Shown: piece by piece, positions 6,583 to 14,686 of the stretch
Layout: every line of letters starts with the position of its first letter
Numbering within the stretch: position 1 is the first letter of the stretch
NCBI GenBank assembly: GCA_003165235.1
Contig: PLSV01000277.1
Span: 37,169 to 73,680 of the forward strand
Origin: Syntrophobacteraceae bacterium
GTDB taxonomy: Bacteria > Desulfobacterota > Syntrophobacteria > Syntrophobacterales > Syntrophobacteraceae
DNA length: 36,512 nucleotides
Reading direction: 5' to 3'
Made by a program: the position numbers and the translations under genes
The notes under the pieces: generated by a model
Told to the model about the DNA's origin: nothing
The model's database searches: none
Seen by the model: only the letters and a program-made list of their open reading frames with translations

Positions 6583-8838
6583 ATGGAGAATCTGGAGGCT
6601 TTCCCAGTATCCTCCTACATTGATGAAAACTACTACGCGGGGTCCAAAAAATCCGCGAAGGCGGGACAGATGGCGTTAGAGCTTACGCAGAACGCGCAGA
6701 TTGTGTTAAGAAAGCGCTATTTAGTCAAGGACGACGCAGGTCGACCGACCGAAACTCCGGAGGAGCTTTTCCGGAGGGTGGCCCTAGCCATAGCGCAGCC
6801 CGACGCTCTATACGAGGGACCGGATAGAGTCCAGGAAACGGCGCGCAAGTTTTTAGAGCTCATGACATCACTGGATTTCATGCCCAATTCTCCAACTTTG
6901 ATGAACGCAGGCCGGCAACTGGGACAGCTCTCCGCCTGCTTTGTGCTTCCGGTCGGTGATTCCATCGACAGCATTTTCGAAGCGATAAAACATGCTGCGA
7001 TGATCCATAAAAGCGGGGGCGGGACCGGGTTTTCCTTTTCAAGCATCCGCCCCGAAAACGATAAGGTCCTCTCCACGCAGGGCGTTGCAAGCGGCCCGGT
7101 TTCGTTCATGTCGGTTTTTGACGTGGCGACCGAAACCATAAAACAGGGCGGCACCCGCCGGGGCGCGAACATGGGCATTCTGCGGGTAGACCATCCTGAT
7201 ATCCTGAAATTCATAACCTGTAAGACCGACAACCTCCGGATGACCAATTTCAATATATCGGTTGCAGTTACCGACTATTTTATGCGCGCTGTGGAAACCG
7301 GGTCGGATTACCCACTGATAAACCCGCGCACGGGGGAGGAAGTCGAGAAGCTGTCCGCGCGTGATGTTTTCGATCAAATAGTCCAATCCGCCTGGAAAAA
7401 CGGCGAACCGGGGATCATCTTCATAGACGCCATGAACAGGGACAACCCTACGCCTAAGGTTGGCCGGATCGAGAGCACCAATCCCTGCGGCGAACAGCCT
7501 CTGCTTGCGTATGAGTCCTGCAATCTCGGCTCGATAAACCTGGCCAACATGTACGCCGGCGGACATGTTGACTACGAGCGCCTCAAGAGCGTGGTGTGGG
7601 GCGTGGTCCATTTTCTGGATAACGTCATCGAGGCCAACCGGTACCCACTTGCAAAAATCGAGAACCTCACGAAGGCAAACCGCAAGATAGGGCTTGGCGT
7701 CATGGGGTTTGCCGACCTTCTTATCGCCCTGGGCATACCTTACAATTCAGAGGGGGCGGTTGCGACCGCCGAAGAGTTGATGGGATTTATCCAGGAGGAA
7801 TCCAAGGCTGCATCCGCTTACCTGGGTAAGATGCGGGGCAATTTCCCCAACTACCCCGGCTCAGTTTACGACTCACCCGAGACATCTTTCATGAGGCACG
7901 CAACCACTACAACAATCGCCCCCACCGGGACCATCAGCATCATCGCAGGGTGTTCGAGCGGAATCGAACCGATTTTTGCGATCAGTTTCGTGCGCAAGGT
8001 GCTGGATGGCGAAGAGCTGGTGGAAACACATCCGCTATTCCGGAAAATCGCCCAGGAGCGCGGCTTCTATTCTGAAGAGCTTATGAAGCGGATAGCCCAA
8101 AAGGGGAGCATCAAGGACTTTGCCGAAATTCCGGAGGATGTGCGGCGTGTGTTCGTGGTGTCCCACGACGTGGAACCATCCTGGCATATCCGCATCCAGG
8201 CGGCATTCCAGAAACACACCGACAACGCTGTGAGCAAAACGGTCAACTTTCCGTTTTCCGCCTCCCCCGAAGAGGTCTACCAGGCCTATATTTCAGCATT
8301 CGAGCTGGGGTGCAAGGGACTGACCATCTACCGCGACGGCAGCCGCGAGGCGCAGGTGCTCAATATCCAGCGCAAGACTCAATACCCGCAGGTCGAACCG
8401 CGTCCGCGCCCCGATATTACCCGGGGCATTACGGAGCGCGTAAACACGGGCTGCGGGAAGCTCTACGTGACCATCAACTCGGACGAATACGGATTTTGCG
8501 AGGTTTTCGCCCAGATGGGCAAGGCGGGGGGCTGCGCCTACTCCCAGATCGAGGCGACCAGCAGGCTTATATCTCTTGCCCTGCGCTCGGGCGTCAAGGT
8601 GGAGTCGGTAATAAAGCAGCTTGTAGGTATCCGGTGTCCCTCGCCTACATGGAGAAACGGCGAGCAGGTCGTTTCCTGCTCGGACGGCATAGCCAAAGTA
8701 CTCAAACAACACGCCAACGCCACCATAAGCACCGGGTTCGCCGACCAGATGGGCGCGTGCCCGGACTGCGGCGGCGCGGTGGAACACGAGGGCGGATGCA
8801 TCGTCTGCCGCTCGTGCGGATTTTCGAGGTGCAATTAG
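6583..8838 (+). CDS. nrdJ: Ribonucleoside-diphosphate reductase, adenosylcobalamin-dependent (class II)
   Basis: Makes deoxyribonucleotides from ribonucleotides using a B12-generated thiyl radical, independent of oxygen. Cys119 (SACFVLPVGDS) and Cys302 in NPCGEQPLLAYESCNLGS mark the active site, and PTGTISIIAGCSSGIEP is the phosphate-binding loop. A TSCPD domain follows (TGCGKLYVTINSDEYGF), and the protein ends in a zinc-ribbon-like CPDC...CRSC tail of the kind used to shuttle reducing equivalents. The ATG at 6583 (MENLEAFPV), with AAGG upstream, gives 751 residues, normal for the family. The open frame extends to a TTG at 6406 but that part is unlike NrdJ. nfi follows after 6 nt. Confidence 0.95.
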   Translation: MENLEAFPVSSYIDENYYAGSKKSAKAGQMALELTQNAQIVLRKRYLVKDDAGRPTETPEELFRRVALAIAQPDALYEGPDRVQETARKFLELMTSLDFMPNSPTLMNAGRQLGQLSACFVLPVGDSIDSIFEAIKHAAMIHKSGGGTGFSFSSIRPENDKVLSTQGVASGPVSFMSVFDVATETIKQGGTRRGANMGILRVDHPDILKFITCKTDNLRMTNFNISVAVTDYFMRAVETGSDYPLINPRTGEEVEKLSARDVFDQIVQSAWKNGEPGIIFIDAMNRDNPTPKVGRIESTNPCGEQPLLAYESCNLGSINLANMYAGGHVDYERLKSVVWGVVHFLDNVIEANRYPLAKIENLTKANRKIGLGVMGFADLLIALGIPYNSEGAVATAEELMGFIQEESKAASAYLGKMRGNFPNYPGSVYDSPETSFMRHATTTTIAPTGTISIIAGCSSGIEPIFAISFVRKVLDGEELVETHPLFRKIAQERGFYSEELMKRIAQKGSIKDFAEIPEDVRRVFVVSHDVEPSWHIRIQAAFQKHTDNAVSKTVNFPFSASPEEVYQAYISAFELGCKGLTIYRDGSREAQVLNIQRKTQYPQVEPRPRPDITRGITERVNTGCGKLYVTINSDEYGFCEVFAQMGKAGGCAYSQIEATSRLISLALRSGVKVESVIKQLVGIRCPSPTWRNGEQVVSCSDGIAKVLKQHANATISTGFADQMGACPDCGGAVEHEGGCIVCRSCGFSRCN

Positions 8839-8844
8839 GCAGCG

Positions 8845-9555
8845 TTGGAACCGCATAGCTGGACACTCTCTGTCAAAGAAGCCATAGCACTCCAGAAAAC
8901 GCTGGCCGCGCAGGTGCGGATACGGCCTCTTCCCACCGGATTAAAAACCATCGGGGCCGCAGACATATCCTATTCCAGGCATACCAACCTACTTATTGCG
9001 GTCATTCTCTCATTGAGTTGGCCCGGCCTCGATTTGCTCGAGTCGGTCCATTATGTATGCAAGGCGGCCTTCCCTTATGTGCCGGGCCTGCTCTCATTTC
9101 GGGAAGTTCCACCCCTTCTCGAGGCATATCGGAAAATCAGGGAAAAGCCGGATGTCCTGCTATGTGACGGTCAGGGAATCGCGCATCCCCGAAAGCTGGG
9201 GTTTGCGGCGCATCTTGGACTTTGCCTGGGAATACCCACTGTCGGGTGCGCCAAGAGCAGGCTCTGCGGGGACCACGACAGCCTGACCCTGAAAAAAGGC
9301 TCAAGCAAACCGCTCCTCGTCAGCGGGGAGCAACTCGGACTCGTCTTTTGCTCCAGAGACGGCGTAAAGCCGATCTATATCTCTCCAGGCCACCTCTCGG
9401 ACATTGCCTCCTCAGAGAGGCTCATCGCAGGCTGCCTTCGACGCTACCGGATACCCGAACCATTAAGGCTCGCCCACCTCGAAGCAAACAGACTGAGGGC
9501 GGAAGTCGAAAATCGGATATCTGAAGCCGGATGCCGGAAGTCCGGCAGCGGATGA
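8845..9555 (+). CDS. nfi: Endonuclease V (deoxyinosine 3' endonuclease)
   Basis: Repair nuclease cutting the second phosphodiester bond 3' of deoxyinosine. All family motifs are visible: GAADISYS with catalytic Asp40, PYVPGLLSFRE with Glu87, CDGQGIAHPRKLG with Asp108, and GCAKSRLCG with Lys137. Length is 236 residues, normal. The start is TTG at 8845, only 6 nt after the nrdJ stop; no clear ribosome site is present, so translational coupling is likely. Nucleotide reductase and deaminated-base repair next to each other makes functional sense but is not proof of a shared role. Confidence 0.93.
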   Translation: MEPHSWTLSVKEAIALQKTLAAQVRIRPLPTGLKTIGAADISYSRHTNLLIAVILSLSWPGLDLLESVHYVCKAAFPYVPGLLSFREVPPLLEAYRKIREKPDVLLCDGQGIAHPRKLGFAAHLGLCLGIPTVGCAKSRLCGDHDSLTLKKGSSKPLLVSGEQLGLVFCSRDGVKPIYISPGHLSDIASSERLIAGCLRRYRIPEPLRLAHLEANRLRAEVENRISEAGCRKSGSG

Positions 9556-9724
9556 GCGCGGCTGCTTCCCCGATGATGATAAGATTGCGGACTGCCGCGT
9601 CCGAAGTTTCAAGCGCATCCGCCGGGCGGTCAACAGATCAAGAAGCCGATTGTTTTCCAGCTAGATTGCTGAGATAATCATCCCTGCTGATGTCCGCATG
9701 CGAGGTTTCTTTACGGAGGGTAAA

Positions 9725-10411
9725 ATGGCAGATTCGGCCGATAACATCCAAACTTACATGCAAATGCTGAAACTGGACAGCAGGTCCCGTGTGTTCGCGC
9801 TCCTGGCTGAAGAATTGTGCGCCACCGGCCAATGGGAGGAAGCCGCTGAAGTCTGCAAAAAAGGCCTCCTCTTTCATCCCGATCACCTGAGATCGCGGGT
9901 GCTGCTCGGATGGGCGCTTATAGAAACGGGCGACCCCAGCCAATCCCAACGGATTCTGCTCAATGTGGTCGAGGATATTCGGAAAAGCGCCATAATCTTC
10001 AAACTGCTTTCGGAGTTCGCCGCATTTTCAGGCAATACCCAGGAAGCCAGCGAATATGCAAGGATGTACGAGGTGTTCCAGACCCAGGACCCCGCCCAGG
10101 GCGAAATCGGCGCCCCCCAGGAAATCGACCAGATCGAGCCTGAGGGTCCACCAAAAAAAGAAGCCTCGGAATGGGATAATTTCAAGGCGGAGGCGATAGA
10201 AGAGCTGCATGGCGCGGAGAGCGAGGAAATCCCTGCTGAGTTCTCACCGAACATAGATCCGGGATCGAAGATCGGGTTGGAAGATATCCTTGCCCACCTG
10301 GCGCAAAGAATCGAGGGGCGTATTAACCGAAATGCGCCGCCTGCCGCTATTTTGTCCGAAGATGACAAGAATACGCTAAAGGAAAAGATAATGACCCTTC
10401 TGGGCACCTGA
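9725..10411 (+). CDS. Tetratricopeptide-repeat protein
   Basis: A 228-residue protein with TPR-like helix pairs in the first half: RVFALLAEELCATGQWEEAA, then HLRSRVLLGWALIETGDPSQ, then IIFKLLSEFAAFSGNTQEA. The second half (after about residue 120) is acidic and low in structure-forming signals, ending in a short helical segment. TPR proteins are scaffolds for protein complexes; the partner is unknown. The ATG at 9725 has GGAGGG just upstream; an in-frame ATG 27 nt earlier lacks one. No signal peptide or membrane segment is visible, so it is probably cytoplasmic. Confidence 0.75.
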   Translation: MADSADNIQTYMQMLKLDSRSRVFALLAEELCATGQWEEAAEVCKKGLLFHPDHLRSRVLLGWALIETGDPSQSQRILLNVVEDIRKSAIIFKLLSEFAAFSGNTQEASEYARMYEVFQTQDPAQGEIGAPQEIDQIEPEGPPKKEASEWDNFKAEAIEELHGAESEEIPAEFSPNIDPGSKIGLEDILAHLAQRIEGRINRNAPPAAILSEDDKNTLKEKIMTLLGT

Positions 10412-10474
10412 TGCCTTGTGGGCCGGCAGCGGGTGGCCTCATTCCGAGCGCCTGACGTTTTTATCCAAAGAATC

Positions 10475-10507
10475 GAAACCCAAGGACGGTTTCCAGGAAG
10501 GTTTTTT
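10475..10507 (+). terminator. Weak candidate terminator after the TPR gene
   Basis: GAAACC and GGTTTC form a 6-bp stem with a 7-nt loop, followed 9 nt later by a run of six T. The gap between stem and T run is larger than ideal. Confidence 0.3.
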
Positions 10508-10580
10508 CTTTCCCCCCGGCCCCATGGGCCAGAGGGAAAGACTTCGGCGGAGTTTGGCTTTTAGTGAGATCTATCCGCTC

Positions 10581-10979
10581 TCATGAAGACTTTACGGTTA
10601 TTTTTCTCGGCTTCGAAGCTTCAGCCTTTGGCATCACCAGCTTAAGCACGCCATCTTTCATCGATGCCTGAATCTTCTCACGGTCGATGTCGCTGGAGAG
10701 CGTAAACTGTCTGTAGTAATCCCCGAACGTATACTCCTTGAAGATCACCTTGCCCTTATCTTCCTGCTGCGGCACCGTTCCCCGGATTGTGAGCTGGTCG
10801 GAATCCAGGTCTATGTCGATGTTCTCGAGCGGGACGCCCGGCATGTCGGCAACCAGTGTCAGGGCATTTTCCGATTCATATATGTCTACGGCCGGGATAA
10901 AAACCGGGACGTTGCGCGTGCTTTCTCCGGCTGCCTGCGCCTCTTTTTTTTCCTCAATCTGCAAATCCGTGTCAGCCAT
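10581..10979 (-). CDS. Hsp20/alpha-crystallin family small heat-shock protein (132 aa)
   Basis: ATP-independent holdase chaperone. The alpha-crystallin domain runs from about residue 24 (PAVDIYESENALTLVADMPG) to the end, with the GVLKLVMPKAE motif (the usual A/G-x-L-x-V/I strand) near the C-terminus. The C-terminus is KITVKSS, the place where an I-x-I tail is usual. The ATG at 10979 has GAGGAGG 7 nt upstream. It lies 26 nt after the second hsp20 gene, so the pair is probably one transcript driven from the site near 11530. The different N-terminal arms suggest distinct oligomers or mixed assemblies. Confidence 0.92.
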   Translation of the reverse strand: MADTDLQIEEKKEAQAAGESTRNVPVFIPAVDIYESENALTLVADMPGVPLENIDIDLDSDQLTIRGTVPQQEDKGKVIFKEYTFGDYYRQFTLSSDIDREKIQASMKDGVLKLVMPKAEASKPRKITVKSS

Positions 10980-11005
10980 AATAAGCCTCCTCTTCCAACG
11001 GTTCC

Positions 11006-11467
11006 CTATTCGCCTTTGATGGTGATCTTGCGGGGTTTCGCATGCTCGGACTTGGGCAGAACGAGCTTCAGCATGCCATTCTTGCATTCGGCATGGATAG
11101 CTTCCTGATTCACGTCATCGGGCAGGGTGAGCGCCTTCCGGAAACTCCCCCACTTGCGTTCCCTGCGGTGGTAATTGACGTTCTGCGTCTCTTCGGGCCT
11201 GCGCTCGCCACTCAGGGTAAGGGTCCTGCCAACGACCGAGATATCCAGATCTTCAGCTTTGATTCCCGGGATTTCAGCTTCAACGTAAATTGTGTCCGGG
11301 TCCTCGGTTACGATAAGCGGCGGAAAAACGCCCGAAGATACTGGACTGGAAGCCCCTCCGGTAAAAACGGAGAGAAGCCGGTCCATGTGTCTGCGAGCTC
11401 TCTCAACGTCCTCCATAGCGCTGGAAACATCCGGCCAGCGCCAGTTTGGGTACCTGAAAACGGCCAT
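11006..11467 (-). CDS. Hsp20/alpha-crystallin family small heat-shock protein (153 aa)
   Basis: First gene of a two-gene small heat-shock operon. An N-terminal arm of about 45 residues (MAVFRYPNWRWPDVSSAMED) precedes the alpha-crystallin domain. That domain contains PPLIVTEDPDTIYVEAEIPG, the RTLTLSGER loop and GMLKLVLPKSE. The C-terminus KITIKGE carries a classical I-x-I tail. The start at 11467 has an excellent AGGAGGTGG ribosome site. The closely similar ends of the two proteins (KPRKIT) suggest a tandem duplication followed by divergence of the N-terminal arms. Confidence 0.93.
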   Translation of the reverse strand: MAVFRYPNWRWPDVSSAMEDVERARRHMDRLLSVFTGGASSPVSSGVFPPLIVTEDPDTIYVEAEIPGIKAEDLDISVVGRTLTLSGERRPEETQNVNYHRRERKWGSFRKALTLPDDVNQEAIHAECKNGMLKLVLPKSEHAKPRKITIKGE

Positions 11468-11501
11468 GGTCCACCTCCTTTTTATTATTGAGCGATATAA
11501 T

Positions 11502-11541
11502 TTAGCAGCACTAAGGTAAGACTGCTAATTATTCGTGTCAA
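11502..11541 (-). promoter_or_regulatory. CIRCE-like operator and -35 box upstream of the hsp20 pair
   Basis: 11502-11528 is a 27-bp dyad of two 9-bp arms with exactly 9 bp between them, TTAGCAGCA and GACTGCTAA. CIRCE, the HrcA operator of heat-shock genes, is TTAGCACTC-N9-GAGTGCTAA; 14 of 18 arm positions agree and the spacing is identical. A TTGACA (-35) lies just upstream at 11536-11541 on the minus strand, so the dyad would cover the -10 region. No good -10 hexamer stands out. Confidence 0.5.
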
Positions 11542-11597
11542 CCCTCCTAAAAAACTCGCTCGCATGATTCTTGCCCGGTGGTGGACTGATACGACAT

Positions 11598-11653
11598 TGC
11601 GTTCAAGTAGGGCGCTCCGGGATCGCATAAAGCCCTTCCCTACGAATAAGCCG
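11598..11653 (+). repeat. Half copy of the nested palindromic element found at 16690
   Basis: It begins TTGCGTTCAA, contains GCCCTTCCCTACG and is followed by AAGCCG. This parallels the left half of the 16690-16806 element (CGCGTTCAA ... GCCCTCCCCTACG). The right half is missing. Confidence 0.5.
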
Positions 11654-11673
11654 TGCGAGCATGTTGCAGGGTG

Positions 11674-11723
11674 CCGGAATGACGGTTTGTGCGTCGGCGC
11701 CCTTTACAACTTAGTTGACAATG
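11674..11723 (+). repeat. 50-bp dispersed repeat, copy A
   Basis: Matches 47 of 50 positions of the reverse complement of 21421-21470. The repeat starts CCGGAATGACGG and ends TTAGTTGACAATG. The TTGACA at its end points toward the radical SAM gene about 150 nt downstream, but no good -10 follows at the right distance here. Confidence 0.8.
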
Positions 11724-11875
11724 AATGGGCGGCGCATAAGCAAAATAGAGTAATTTTCGTATAAGTACCCTATATTAACCTCGAAGGGCGACGATTCTGC
11801 GGATTTTTCCCCGCTTGTTGGGAATTGATCCCTTTTTCATCAGCGTGCTTAACATAAGTCTATGCAAGGAATAGT

Positions 11876-13822
11876 ATGAGGCTTGAGCAACCGCGCAAGG
11901 CTTTGCGAATCGCTCTGATATTTCCGCCTGCCATGCCGCCGACAAGCCCGCCTCTGGGGATTGCAGTCCTCAAAGCCTATCTGGAAACATCAGCAACTGT
12001 TGAGGTGCGCAATTTCGACCTGAATCTCGCCTATTTCGAGCAGGCGTTCCACTGGCTCGGAGATGGACGGCTACGAATGCGCATGCAGAAAATGGACTTC
12101 GAAACGACTGCCCAAAAGGCGGCGGCGGCAAGAAATTTTTTTTGCGGCAAGGAAGGCGTTCACAGGTTTTTCGATCCAGCCTTATACAACGAACAGGCAA
12201 GGGTCTATGCCGGTTTTAGTTCGGTTCTCAACGGGCTTTTCGATAATTTTGCAAGGAAGATTCTTCTCGGGCTGCCGAGGCCACCGCTGGCAAACAGGTT
12301 TTTCGAGGAACTGATCGAGCCGATAAGAGCTTTCAGACCTGACCTGATAGGGTTTTCAATCCTTTTCAGCCAGCAGCTTTTTTTCGCGCTGACGCTCGCA
12401 AAGCTGTGCGGCAGGGCGACAGGGCTGCCGGCCAAGATTGCCAAGCCTGAAGCGCCGCCGCCCTTCGGGGCCGGAGGGCTCCGAGGCGACGGTCAGCCGC
12501 AGCCTGCCTGGCCCGCCCGCCCGGCCGACCCATCTGAATCCCTGCGCTCCAGGGGAGCAAAGATAGTTTTCGGCGGGGCGACCTTTTCCGTGATGCCCGA
12601 TCCGGGGCGGCTGCTCTCAGGCCCTCTTGCCGTCTATTCGGGTGGTGAGCCAAGGCAAGTGGATACGGGCCGGCTTATCGACTACCTCATTGTGGGGGAG
12701 GGGGAGAGGGGGCTGGAATCACTGGCGAAATCTTTGGCCGCAGGCAACGGGAGGCGAGGCGCCTCAGCCAGTTTGCCCGCTTGCAAGATCGCCGCGGGCG
12801 AAGAACAGCGAGGCGCTGTGGTCGGCTTGCCCGAGGTCCTGTGCCGAGTACCCGGCCTTGTTCATGTGAAAGACGGGAAAGCGGCGAGAAATCCTGCGGA
12901 GGCCGCGTCCGACCTGAATGCCCTGCCTTTCCCGGACTTTTCCGATTTTCCTTTGGTCCAATACCACTCGCCGGTTCCTGTCCTCCCATATCTGGCCTCA
13001 CGCGGCTGTCCCTGGAGGCGTTGCGCGTTCTGCACTCATCAAAAGACCTATCTCGACTACCGTGAGGAAGATGCGGGAAACACCGCGAACAGGCTTTCCG
13101 CGCTCCAGGAAAAGTATGGAGTCAGGCATTTCTGCCTGGTTGACGAGATGATCCACCCGCGCCGCATGGAGCGGATTGCTGCGGACCTTATCCGAAGAGG
13201 ATCTCAAGTCTATTTTTCAGCATACGCCAGGCCGTCAGGCTTTTCGGCCATGGCGCTCGAAAAAGCGCAGCGGGCCGGCCTTCGCCTGCTGATGTGGGGC
13301 CTTGAGTCGGCAAGCCAGCGCCTGCTGGACCTCATGCGCAAGGGGACAATCGCCCAAAAGATTCCACCAATTCTCAACTCCGCCAGGGAAGCCGGCATAT
13401 GGAACCTGCTGTTCGTAATATTCGGTTTTCCGACCGAAACCAAGGCTGAATGGCAGAGCACTCTCGACTTTATCGAATCATGCCGAGAGTCGATTCATGC
13501 CCTTTCGCGTTCCCGGTTCATTTTGCTCGAAGGCTCGGACGCCTTCGTCAACCCTAAACGCTATGGGATAAAGCGCGTAATTGACCGGCCTCAAAGAGAT
13601 CCGGTTTCCATAGCCTACGATTACGAAGTGACGGAAGGCCTCACCCAGGAAGAGACCGCAGTGATGTTCCAGGAGAGTTTGGCCCGGCTGTCGGACATAG
13701 GGCGCTCGCCCTGGTTTGGACAGTTCAGGGATCACATGCTTCTGTTTGCTTCAAGGCAGAAAGAAGCACCATTACAGCCAGGCGGCGCACTGCTCAACGC
13801 AACTCCTCCGGATTCGGCGTAA
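11876..13822 (+). CDS. B12-binding-domain radical SAM protein
   Basis: The N-terminal part resembles the cobalamin-binding fold of this family: IALIFPPAMPPTSPPLGIAVL at the start, then KIVFGGATFSVMP and YLIVGEGERGLESL. The radical SAM core begins near residue 370, with PYLASRGCPWRRCAFCTH carrying Cys378, Cys383 and Cys386 as [4Fe-4S] ligands (CX4CX2C spacing, as in some B12-rSAM enzymes). Downstream LLMWGLESASQRLLDLMRKG and LLFVIFGFPTET are typical core strands. The substrate cannot be told; known relatives do methylations, ring changes or peptide modification. Two in-frame low-complexity inserts (about residues 182-225 and 290-318) interrupt the N-terminal domain. The ATG at 11876 follows AAGGA. 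The gene overlaps the convergent hemerythrin gene by 29 nt. Confidence 0.85.
   Translation: MRLEQPRKALRIALIFPPAMPPTSPPLGIAVLKAYLETSATVEVRNFDLNLAYFEQAFHWLGDGRLRMRMQKMDFETTAQKAAAARNFFCGKEGVHRFFDPALYNEQARVYAGFSSVLNGLFDNFARKILLGLPRPPLANRFFEELIEPIRAFRPDLIGFSILFSQQLFFALTLAKLCGRATGLPAKIAKPEAPPPFGAGGLRGDGQPQPAWPARPADPSESLRSRGAKIVFGGATFSVMPDPGRLLSGPLAVYSGGEPRQVDTGRLIDYLIVGEGERGLESLAKSLAAGNGRRGASASLPACKIAAGEEQRGAVVGLPEVLCRVPGLVHVKDGKAARNPAEAASDLNALPFPDFSDFPLVQYHSPVPVLPYLASRGCPWRRCAFCTHQKTYLDYREEDAGNTANRLSALQEKYGVRHFCLVDEMIHPRRMERIAADLIRRGSQVYFSAYARPSGFSAMALEKAQRAGLRLLMWGLESASQRLLDLMRKGTIAQKIPPILNSAREAGIWNLLFVIFGFPTETKAEWQSTLDFIESCRESIHALSRSRFILLEGSDAFVNPKRYGIKRVIDRPQRDPVSIAYDYEVTEGLTQEETAVMFQESLARLSDIGRSPWFGQFRDHMLLFASRQKEAPLQPGGALLNATPPDSA
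12755..12834 (+). repeat. Degenerate direct repeat inside the radical SAM gene
   Basis: Two 26-nt copies (12755-12780 and 12809-12834) agree at 18 positions; both start CGAGGCGC and end with TTGCCCG plus one base. They lie in the second low-complexity insert of the protein. The first insert shares the protein string LPAKIA with LPACKIA in the second, suggesting the two inserts are related. Confidence 0.45.
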
Positions 13823-14495
13823 AGGAAGCCAGGTCTCCGATGCCAAGAATATTTTCATAATCTGTGAGCTTGCGGATCGTTTCGTCAAAGCCGTTTTGGC
13901 CCAGAAATTCCGCCTCGGCTCTCAGGATCCCGGAGCTTAGCTCGGCATAGGCTTTCGGGGTCATCATCGGGCGCAGCAGGGTGAAAAGCGCCGTGTCTTC
14001 CCTGGCGGCGTGGGCCCGGTACATGCGGCAGAACATATGGATGGCGCTTGCCATCGCACGGCGCTTCTCCAGGTCCTTTACCGAGAATCCGCGGCAAAGT
14101 CCCCTCAATATCTCGATCAACTGAGACGCCGCCGTGTGCTGCTCACGGAGCACTCCGACCAGGCCGCTCACTTTTTTGTCAACGTCAAAGACAGGATAAA
14201 CGTGTTTTTCTTCCAGTTGCTGGTGATGAGCAATCACGAACAGGTGAACCATTTCGACAGTCCCGCCTATTACTTCGGGAGGAAGGTCCATCCACGCATC
14301 CATCCCGCCCTTGATTTCCTCCAGTATGGCGACTGCCCGGCAGATCACGCCGTGCTGGCGGGCCAGAATCTCTATTGCGGTTGTGGGGTCTTCCGGGGGT
14401 TTGTCGGGTTTGGAGCATCCCGCCAATACTCCGGCGCCTGTTGCTCCGGCCAGAGCGATAAAGCTTCGGCGGGAAAGCTGGTTTTTGTAAAACAT
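13794..14495 (-). CDS. Hemerythrin-like (HHE) domain lipoprotein with Tat signal
   Basis: The N-terminus has a twin-arginine signal (LSRRSFIALAGATGAGVLAGC) ending in a lipobox with Cys27, so it should be exported folded and lipid-anchored. The mature part is a helical bundle with His48 (RQHGVICRA), IAHHQQLEEKHVYPVF (about 88-103), His120 (REQHTAAS) and YRAHAAREDTALF (His162, Glu166). These match the spacing of hemerythrin/HHE di-iron ligands. Such proteins bind O2 or NO, or sense iron and oxygen. In an anaerobe an O2-scavenging or sensing role at the membrane is plausible inference. The start has AGGAG close upstream. The 3' end overlaps the radical SAM gene tail to tail. Confidence 0.85.
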   Translation of the reverse strand: MFYKNQLSRRSFIALAGATGAGVLAGCSKPDKPPEDPTTAIEILARQHGVICRAVAILEEIKGGMDAWMDLPPEVIGGTVEMVHLFVIAHHQQLEEKHVYPVFDVDKKVSGLVGVLREQHTAASQLIEILRGLCRGFSVKDLEKRRAMASAIHMFCRMYRAHAAREDTALFTLLRPMMTPKAYAELSSGILRAEAEFLGQNGFDETIRKLTDYENILGIGDLASFTPNPEELR

Positions 14496-14686
14496 CGGCT
14501 CTCCTGGGAAAAAATGAGGGGGTAAAATTAAAGTGGATTAGACCCGCTCTGTCAATATGGTTGATTTAAACCGGCGCCGGGCCGATAATGCACCTTCCGG
14601 CGGCCGGCGCGCAGACCATTGTGTCAAGATATTCAATTCCTTTGGCTGAATGGCCTCCGGAATGCAAGCCTTTTTTGGCGGTGAAA

